From positions 143,563,283-143,627,282 of the forward strand of contig CM061921.1 of the NCBI GenBank assembly GCA_031002005.1: DNA of 64,000 nucleotides. The letters run 5' to 3'. The stretch is from Vandiemenella viatica. Lineage: Eukaryota > Arthropoda > Insecta > Orthoptera > Morabidae. Position 1 is the stretch's first letter, and each line of letters opens with the position of its first letter. The translations under genes and the position numbers were made by a program. The notes below the pieces were generated by a model. The model was not told the origin of the DNA, did no database searches, and saw only the letters and a program-made list of their open reading frames with translations. Positions 57,085 to 64,000 of this stretch are shown piece by piece.

Positions 57085-57245
57085 ATTCTGGATGATGCCA
57101 ATGCAGATTTCTGTTTTTCATGGTTTCGCGAAATCTCTCCAGCTGAAAGAAGGTGCACTTCCTTCAAAATACCATGGAAAAATTCCATTCCTTACCCCAA
57201 ACCTCCTCCTGCCTTACATCAACAAACTGTAAAGCCTACCCTCCC
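57085..57245 (+). repeat. Highly decayed SINE family 1 body
   Basis: TTTTTCATGGTTTCGCGAAA, CTTCCTTCAAAATACCATGG and AAATTCCATTCC follow the order of the SINE body with many changes. No head or target duplication. Confidence 0.6.
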
Positions 57246-57554
57246 CACCAAAAACGAGAAAAACTACGTCATGTCCGCTCATTAATTTCTGTTTTAGTCT
57301 CCATATTTCTGAAAATATGGTGACTGAATTCAAAATATCAGAATGCTTAGTTGGAATCCATGCTAAGTTTACTTGTTCTACTTTCATGTTATTATATGAG
57401 ACTCTCTTTCCTCTCAAGAACGCCTTGTCGTTTTTGAGCCTAGGCGGTTACCATGAGGGATGTTTGCCCTTTCAGTGGCAACGTCTGGGAAGATGAACTG
57501 GGGGTCGTTTACTGTTGCCTCCCCCAGCGTGACTGTGATAGTGTGTGTTTCATA
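57246..57554. other. No recognisable feature
   Basis: Nothing recognised. Confidence 0.5.
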
Positions 57555-58415
57555 TACAGGGTGTCCAGAAAAGAAAGGATAATCCTGCAACCGCATATAG
57601 GTCACATCATTTCCTACTATATGACAAAATTTTATTTTAGTAAAAGTCTCAGCATTTTCGAGATATTGATTTTTTAAATATTTTTTCGAAACATATTGGC
57701 TTTGTTCAGTTTATTCCATGCCAGACATCAAATGCACAAACGCCTCCCCGTCTCTTTCTCTACCATTGCACTGTTGTCTCTGAATTATATATCCCTTTCT
57801 TTTTTTTAGGATAACTCGCTGTCACCCAGGTAGCCATTTCAACAAAAAGATAGATTTATACGAATTCATTGTCCAAATGTCCCAAACAATGAAAAAATAC
57901 TTGCATAGTAACTTCAATTCGATAGAATTTTATTTTAATTAAGTCCAAAATACCAATCTTCGTGCTTTAGAACTACCATAAAAACATAATTTTAAAAGGA
58001 ATGTTAAACAATTATACCATTCTAAAATTGGAAATAATGAAGCAACTTTTTAATGTAATTGGCACGATCCGTTAAGTACATTTTTTTTACCGCACAGGCT
58101 GTCAAAGTCAGCCGTTTGGATAAATTAGTATAGACTTGTTAAATAAGATTTTTAAAAGTTTTTTTTAACGTTTTAAGGAAAAAAGTATATGGTTTTAGAG
58201 GACTCATAAATCCTTGAGTGAATTTAAAATAAACCAGGGTTCAAAAATCTTAATTTGTAGAAATGGCATGGAATAAACTGAACAAAGTCACATGTTTTAA
58301 AAAAAATTTGAAGATCAGTGAGACTTTTACTAAAATAAAATTTTGTCATATAGTAGGACATTATGTGACCCACATGCTGTTCCAGGATTATCCTTACATT
58401 TTTGGACACCCCGTA
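57555..58415. mobile_element. 857-bp non-autonomous DNA element with ~165-bp terminal inverted repeats
   Basis: 57557-58413, bounded by CAGGGTGTCCAGAAAA and TTTTTGGACACCCCG with TA on both sides (57555-57556, 58414-58415). The inverted repeats extend ~165 bp inward (for example CAAAATTTTATTTTAGTAAA and its complement, and GAACAAAG/CTTTGTTC). The AT-rich interior has no coding. The TA duplication suggests the Tc1/mariner superfamily. Confidence 0.88.
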
Positions 58416-58955
58416 TAGTGTTGGGAAGAGAGATAAAAGGAGGGAGAGGGTGAAACATGGTTATGGACCATGAAGGTCTACTCCTCCAACAGACAGCATG
58501 AAGACGCCAGGGTTAATATCCTCATAGACAGTGTCGTATGCCGTCACTCCATACGCACTGCGGAGAGGTTTGGGATTTAACCCAGGACTTTGATGCACAG
58601 TCCGGTGATTAGGAATTGTGCGCTATCACCTCTCCTACCCTGCCAGCGAAGTCCCGATGGTGAAAATTTCTTCCACCATGAGGTCTCTAACCAGCTAACC
58701 CCGTGTCAGCACCAGGCACCATCACGGTGCCGCAACCAACTGAGCCAACGGTGCCAGTAACACGACGCTACGAAATATAATTTTACATATTTCCGATTCA
58801 TCTATACAGAAAGTGTAAAAATCTGACGAACTGAAAAATCTTTTTTTGAATGGACCAGAAGAAATCTGGTAGTATTCTTCAAGAGCAGTAGACTGACGAA
58901 GAATCATAGGTACTGAGGACAATCACTTTGAATAATTTTCCCACCGACAGTTCGT
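58416..58955. other. No assigned feature
   Basis: 58545-58765 has GC-rich, low-divergence-looking text with tRNA-box-like fragments (AACTGAGCCAACGG, GGGATTTAACCCAGG), but their spacing does not fit one tRNA head. Confidence 0.35.
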
Positions 58956-58959
58956 CAAC

Positions 58960-59060
58960 ATCGGGATTGTTGAGATGGGACGGGAAGGAAACTGACCATT
59001 GTTGAGGAACCATTTCGGGAAATTATGGAAAACTTGACCTCGAACCCTAATTCATATACT
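58960..59060 (-). repeat. Decayed SINE family 1 fragment
   Basis: GAGATGGGACGGGAAGGAAAC, GAGGAACCATTTCGGG and AAATTATGGAAAAC keep the order of the SINE body, minus strand. Confidence 0.5.
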
Positions 59061-59180
59061 TCAGAAAACCGAGTCTGAACACACTCAGTGTCTCTAATTC
59101 GTCGTAAACTATAACGTATGGAGTCTCTCTGTTCTGGCACCGCGCGAAACTATTAAGTAGATATTCGTGCCAATTTTACA

Positions 59181-59840
59181 GTTTGAAACTTTACTTTTTT
59201 ACTTATTACTTATTGCTTTGATTGACACATTACAGAAAGTGCAGAGAAGAGCCGCTCGGTTCGTGACTGCTAGTTACAGTCCTTACGTAAGTGTCACAGA
59301 GCTGATTCGTGGGTTGGGCTGGGATTGTTTGGCAGACAGACGACGTCGTTTTCGTTTGAATTTGCTGGAGAATATGCGAAAATCTTTAAGTTACGAGTGC
59401 AACGAAATACTTCTTCCGCCAACCTATTTAGGTCGCAATGACAGGAGTGATAAGATTAGAGAAATAAGATGCCGTACTGATTCATTTGTGTATTCCTTCT
59501 TTCCTCGATCTGTTCGGGATTGGAATGCGCAGAATTAGGATTGGTGCTTAGCACCCTCTGCCACCCACAGTATTTGTGATTTGCAGAGTATAGATGTAGA
59601 TGTAGATATAGACCTCGTCGACGGCTAAGGTCATTAGAGGTGGGATGGGAGGCAAGGAACGAGAAGGAATTCTGCCATGGCCTTTTTGAAGGAAGCATCC
59701 CGGCATTCGCCTGGAGTGATTTGAGTAAACCATGGAAAACTCAAATCTGGATGCCCGGACGGGGATTCTAACCCGCGTCCTCCCGAATGCGAGGCCAGAA
59801 CGTTAACCTTTCACCCACCACGCTCGGTTTGAAACTTTAC
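59181..59840 (-). mobile_element. SINE family 1, interrupted by a LINE and flanked by a 14-bp target duplication
   Basis: GTTTGAAACTTTAC occurs at 59181-59194 and 59827-59840. Just inside the left copy is the SINE tail side (TTTTTTACTTATT...TATTGCTTTG, ending near 59220). The SINE resumes at 59612 with ACCTCGTCGACGGC and runs to the complete head (CACCCACCACGCTCG). The LINE at 59221-59611 therefore entered an existing SINE. Confidence 0.85.
59221..59611 (+). pseudogene. LINE family A 3' end nested in a SINE
   Basis: The ORF2 C-terminus is open to 59538: LQKVQRRAARFVTASYS, VSVTELIRGLGWDCLADRR, FRLNLLENM, EILLPPTYLGR, KIREIRCRTDS and FFPRSVRDWNAQN. The 3' UTR (TTGGTGCTTAGCACCC, CCACCCACAGTATTTG) ends in GATGTAGATGTAGATATAG. 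5'-truncated, so non-mobile, but the remaining codons are intact, suggesting a younger copy than 10036-10394. Confidence 0.9.
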
Positions 59841-61085
59841 GACCTGATATAAAATATAAGGTATGTCCTATGACGCTTCGGTACGTAGCACCGGAACACG
59901 AAATGAAAATCTATTCCGAACATCAAATTCATTTCCAGTAAAAACGGTTTCAATGTTGGAACGTTTAGGGGTACTGTCACACTATCTTAATTGAAGACGG
60001 AGCAGAAAATTAACCCGGCGAGTGCGTTAGATTGAATACGATTTTTTTTTTCAATTCTCATAGAAGATGTAAGATGATGCGAATTATTGAGATCAAATTT
60101 GTGTTTGGACATTGCATTTTATATAAAAACAGTACCGTTGCTGTAATAAGGAAACATTATGACAATACTACTTACGCTTTTGATTCATATGTTCTGTATC
60201 TAACGTTTGTAATTTACTGATTGTAATTTTCAAGCCGGCATCATAACAAGTTCCACCAAAACGAGTGTGGAATATACTGTAGATGTTGATTGTGAGTGTA
60301 TATAATTCCATTTGCAGCAGGTATCTCCCAGCTATTCCTCAAAACAAATAATTGGTAAAGAACATATCGAATAATTTTACCCCTATTGAATGTCAGTAGG
60401 TTACACGTTAAAAAAAAAAGAAGAATAGGTAAGATACAAAATATCCCCTTAAGTTACAGTTTGTTGGCTTTGGAGTTAAAGCACAACTGCCACCTTCAAT
60501 GGATTTAACCGGCTTGAAGCCAGAGAGAAGCATTTCCATGCCCTCCGTATGAGACTTTTGCTGTGTCTCAAAGGATTGCGAATTGAATATTTAGTGCCTC
60601 ATCTGTAAATTGAAGAGGAAACCAAGAACAAACTTTTCTAAGTATTAGCAGAGAGAAAGAAGAGGAAGTCTCTTTCTTACTGCATAACAGTCAGAGTAAA
60701 TGTGTTTATTTCTATCCACTGCAAGAGCTTCTGCAAATGCAGGCCTGCATGACGTCATTCTTAAAACCAGTAATAGTGCCATCCAATATTTATGGTTTTG
60801 CTTCTTTGCGTTCCAGAATTACATTATTTTTAATATTTAGTGCAAATTCATAATCTAATTACTAATTTTAAATTACAAAAGTTGAATAAATACAACAAAC
60901 CTCTACTTAGTTTTTCATTTGTATTTAGTTTCCATAAAAATAGTACATGTGATTGTGAACAACCTTCTCACCTCCTTTGTCACCCCAAAACATTTAAGCC
61001 AATTACCAAATCCCAACATTAACGTTGCACAGAGGAAATAGGATTCCGCGGCGGAAACCCTTTCAATATGCCCTTTCTTAAAGAG
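59841..61085. other. No recognisable feature
   Basis: AT-rich spacer. Confidence 0.5.
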
Positions 61086-61391
61086 GTGTCCGGTTTCACG
61101 TGAGGTTTTGAAATTTTTGTAGGATGGTAGAGCTAAAAAAAAAAGTCTACAATTGACGCGAAATTCTACTTTAGCGGGGGGGTGGGGTGGTATTTGGTCC
61201 AAAACCAGACCTTACCGGGGTGTAGGGGGATGTAGAGGGTGCAGGGGGAGGTTTTCCATCAAAATACCACGTCATTTTAGAGTGTGTGTGTGGGGGGCGG
61301 GGGGTTCGGCCAGATCTTACGAAGTCTCACTGGAAAGGGGGGGTCCAATTTCCGGAAAAACCCCTCACGCCATTAATGGACGCCCCCTAAA
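61086..61391 (-). mobile_element. MITE-like element with GGGGGCGTCC end (copy 3, one end missing)
   Basis: The right end CCATTAATGGACGCCCCC matches the ends of the copies at 8321 and 41876. The interior (TTTGAAATTTTTGTAGGATG, GGTAGAGCTAAAA) is the complement of copy 1 near 8540-8590. The opposite inverted repeat is absent. Confidence 0.78.
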
Positions 61392-61404
61392 GAAACGTTT
61401 TTTT

Positions 61405-61634
61405 CTTTACGTCTCGTCAACGTCTAGGTCATTAGAGGCGGGAGAGGACGGGGGGAAAGGAATAGCAAGGAATTCATCCAAGGCCTTTTTAAAAGTAACC
61501 ATCCCGGTATTCGGTTGGAGTGGTTTGGTGAAACCATGGAAAACCCAAATCAGGAGGCCCGTACCGGAATTCGAAACCGCGTCCTCCCAAATGTGAAGCC
61601 AGAGCGTTTCCACTCACCCTCCATGCTCGGTTTT
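61405..61634 (-). mobile_element. SINE family 1, full length, moderately diverged
   Basis: TTTACGTCTCGTCAACGTCT tail, GGTCATTAGAGGCGGGAG, body and head (GCGTTTCCACTCACC, CATGCTCGG). It begins just after MITE copy 3. Confidence 0.89.
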
Positions 61635-62124
61635 GACAAACGAGCGAAATTGAAAAATCATCAGATATTCGCCATCCTTGTTATGTTACCGTTAGAGCTG
61701 AAAACTTAATTTTTCATTTCAATCACCAAGGACCATACGGTACGTCGTATATAACATTTCATTATTCCATCTCTCAGATGACCTCCACTAATAAAATATT
61801 TCAAAATTTAGATAAACCGTTTTCCAAAACTTGATGTAACTTTCAGTGTAACAATGGAGCTTTGATTAAGCAGGTATTTTTTATTTACCAAGTGGGATCA
61901 GAGTTAGAGGATTAAACAATCAGGATATGCGTTTCTTGCTTCCTTTTATAATAACTAGCTAAAATTGAAACAATGTGAGGTTACTCAACCACTCCAATGA
62001 AACGCTCTACTAAACTGCAAAAAGGAAAAGTGTTCCTACGTATTTTAAAGTACATGCTTCATGAGGTTTAGACAATTTATTCGTGAATGACAGCTCCTTA
62101 AAAAAAAACTATTTTCCTATTATC
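61635..62124. other. No recognisable feature
   Basis: AT-rich spacer. Confidence 0.5.
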
Positions 62125-62322
62125 GCTTTTGCTTCCTTACCTCGAGGTCGTTAGAGGCGGGGAGGGACCGGGGGCAAGGAACGGGAAGGAATTCAGCAAT
62201 GACCTTTTGAAGGAACCATCTCAGCATTCGCCTGGAGTGATTTCGTTAAATTATGCAAAACCGAAACCTGGATGTCTGGATTCGAGAATATGTCCTTACG
62301 AATGCTAGGTGCAAGCGTAATT
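62125..62322 (-). mobile_element. SINE family 1, diverged head
   Basis: TACCTCGAGGTCGTTAGAGG, GGGAAGGAATTCAGC and GCCTGGAGTGATTTCG are clear. The head beyond GGATGTCTGGATTCG is degraded. Confidence 0.85.
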
Positions 62323-63280
62323 CTATAGCTTTGATTGAACGAAGAGTAAAGAAAATCTCCATGAAATTTCTATTGGCTTCCTGAACATGAAGAAAATGTT
62401 ACAAACTTATGTACTATCCTAAAATAAAAAATGAACATTCAAAATTATAATGCGAGCTGACAAAGAAATTAAGGAAAGTGTAAAATTGTAACGCAATCGA
62501 ATAACGAGATATTTTTTAAAATGTTTGGCACGTAAACGAGTCAAAAATTTTCATTTAAATATGATAAAAGAATAGTTTTATAAAATGATGTATTGACAGG
62601 AATACATATAAAGGCAAAACAATATGTAAATCAACAATTTTCAGCTTAAATTTAATAGAACATAATTTTTAAAGGCTCTTAAATAGAGGTTCGGAAAGAG
62701 CTCAATAGCTGCCGAAGGAAGAGCGTGTAGTTTCTGTCTTCACTAGTACGTGTTATTAAGAAAATAGATGAACATCTTCAGAACTATTTAATGCGAGTGT
62801 GTATGTGGGCATCTGTGTTCATGTGTTTTGGAGTTATAAGAATGGAGATTATTACCGGCGTATAGTTGCAATGAAATCTTCACGGGTAAGCCGTCGGATT
62901 CGACTGAAAGCTCCACCGTTTTCTTCAGTTGCAGATCCATTTGTACAGGTCAATGGACAAGCAGCAGTCTTATTAAATGTCGGTCCGCTTTTACAACACA
63001 ATCCGGCGGTACACCCGTGAAGATTTCATTCTGTTTCTAAGCTTTTCCCTAATAACTGTCAGTACAGTAATAATATAATAAACAGACATTTCTGGAAAAA
63101 GGGGGAAAAATCTGGAAACATTAAGGAGTTAGAATGTAGAGAAATAGAAATTAGTGGATATCCGTGACTTGGAATCCACATTAAACTGTAGGTTTCATAT
63201 ACCCAGTAGGCTTGCCACGTAAGGATAAAGTAAATTAGGATGGTATTTTTGCAGGGATATCCCAGAATCGTCAGGCCGAC
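62323..63280. other. No recognisable feature
   Basis: AT-rich spacer. A 73-codon frame at 62799-63020 is unremarkable. Confidence 0.5.
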
Positions 63281-63283
63281 TGT

Positions 63284-63522
63284 ATATTTTTTTTTATTAT
63301 GGCTTTACGCCTCGTCTACTTTGAGGCCATTAGAGGCGGGATGGGACGGGGGACAAGTAACGGGAAGGAATTCGTCCTTGGACTTTTGTAGGAAACATCC
63401 CGGCATTCGCGTCGAGTGATCAGGGGAAACCATGTAAAAATCCGAATATCCGGACGGGGATTCGAAATGTCCTCGCGAATGTGAGGCCAGAGCGTTAACC
63501 GCTCACCCACCACGCTCGGTGT
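63284..63522 (-). mobile_element. SINE family 1, near full length
   Basis: T run, TTATGGCTTTACGCCTCGTC, complete body, B box partly deleted (GGGGATTCGAAATG), and the head GTTAACCGCTCACCCACC ending in CACGCTCGG. Confidence 0.91.
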
Positions 63523-64000
63523 CCTGATACTAGAAATACCGCATGAAATTATTATACTGAGCAAATTTCAAAAGTGATTCTTTCTCAGGAGAGGTTCATA
63601 TCGCACTATGGTAGAAGCGTAGTGAGCATAATATTAACTCTTTAACGCTCGTTGTATTAAACAGTTAGCTAGTATAATTTCAAAGAACCAGTAATCCCGT
63701 GAAAAACTTCCGTACTTAGTCCTTCCCTCTCCTCCCTCAAAAATTAAATTATTTAGCCTTTCGTTTGGTTGTAGAAATTAACTATTCAACTATACGTATA
63801 TAAACGCGAAATCGCAAAGATAGTATATTAATCTGAATGCCTAACAATTTATATTATGTATTTTTTATACCGATTTTGATGCCAGAAAGCTATAAGCCTG
63901 AATTTTTTGTTTGTCATTTTCGATAATTTATACAAAAATACTGTTTATGTAGGAATGAAATAATCTCGCCTACTGGCTGAAGCCACCGCTACAAAAGCGA
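63523..64000. other. No recognisable feature
   Basis: AT-rich DNA to the end of the window. Confidence 0.5.

Noticed and set aside
58545..58765. tRNA-derived SINE
   Set aside because: A-box-like and B-box-like pieces are about 150 bp apart, too far for one tRNA-like promoter.

Overview
This is about 64 kb of eukaryotic, repeat-dominated DNA, almost certainly from an insect with a large genome. No host protein-coding gene can be supported: every long or recognisable reading frame belongs to a transposable element, and the stretches between are AT-rich DNA with no recognisable content. The element mix (tRNA-derived SINEs with a GGTTCGAATCC B box, CR1-like and RTE-like LINE ends, Tc1/mariner, PIF/Harbinger and Ty3/Gypsy-like LTR elements) suggests an insect, perhaps an orthopteroid lineage. 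The species is not identifiable from sequence alone.

Layout. 1-1110 is the C-terminal part of a LINE reverse transcriptase on the minus strand, running off the left edge. 1376-2800 is a Tc1-like element turned into a foldback by an inverted copy of its own 3' half. 2964-10035 holds a SINE, a possible solo LTR, a small LINE scrap, G-rich repeats and a MITE-like element whose end was tandemly duplicated. 10036-10987 has two LINE 3' ends in inverted order. The second of these LINEs is split by the main object of the window, a 13.26 kb LTR-internal-LTR-internal-LTR array (10992-24255) flanked by one 4-bp target duplication (ATAC). The LINE resumes at 24256. 26-29.5 kb holds a foldback, SINEs, a decayed Tc1 element with a LINE copy nested in it, and a hairpin element. 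34203-41522 is a second, younger-looking LTR element (848-bp LTRs, CTAT target duplication) carrying only a Gag-like coiled-coil protein. 41.9-64 kb is a field of SINEs (mostly minus strand) with small DNA elements (Harbinger remnant, 857-bp element with long terminal inverted repeats, MITE copies), an RTE-like LINE end and a second hairpin element.

How the parts work together. Both LTR families encode Gag-like proteins with the same start (M-x-LRS) and a shared coiled-coil segment, and both lack reverse transcriptase and the integrase catalytic core, so they look like non-autonomous relatives dependent on a missing full-length partner. The first keeps Gag, an aspartic protease in the same frame after a TGA stop, and only the C-terminal tail of integrase. 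The second has lost the capsid-like region too. The 3' UTR of one LINE family and the body of the dominant SINE share a stretch of roughly 100 bp, suggesting a common module. Several insertions are nested, so their relative order can be read: LINE before LTR array, Tc1 before LINE, SINE before LINE.
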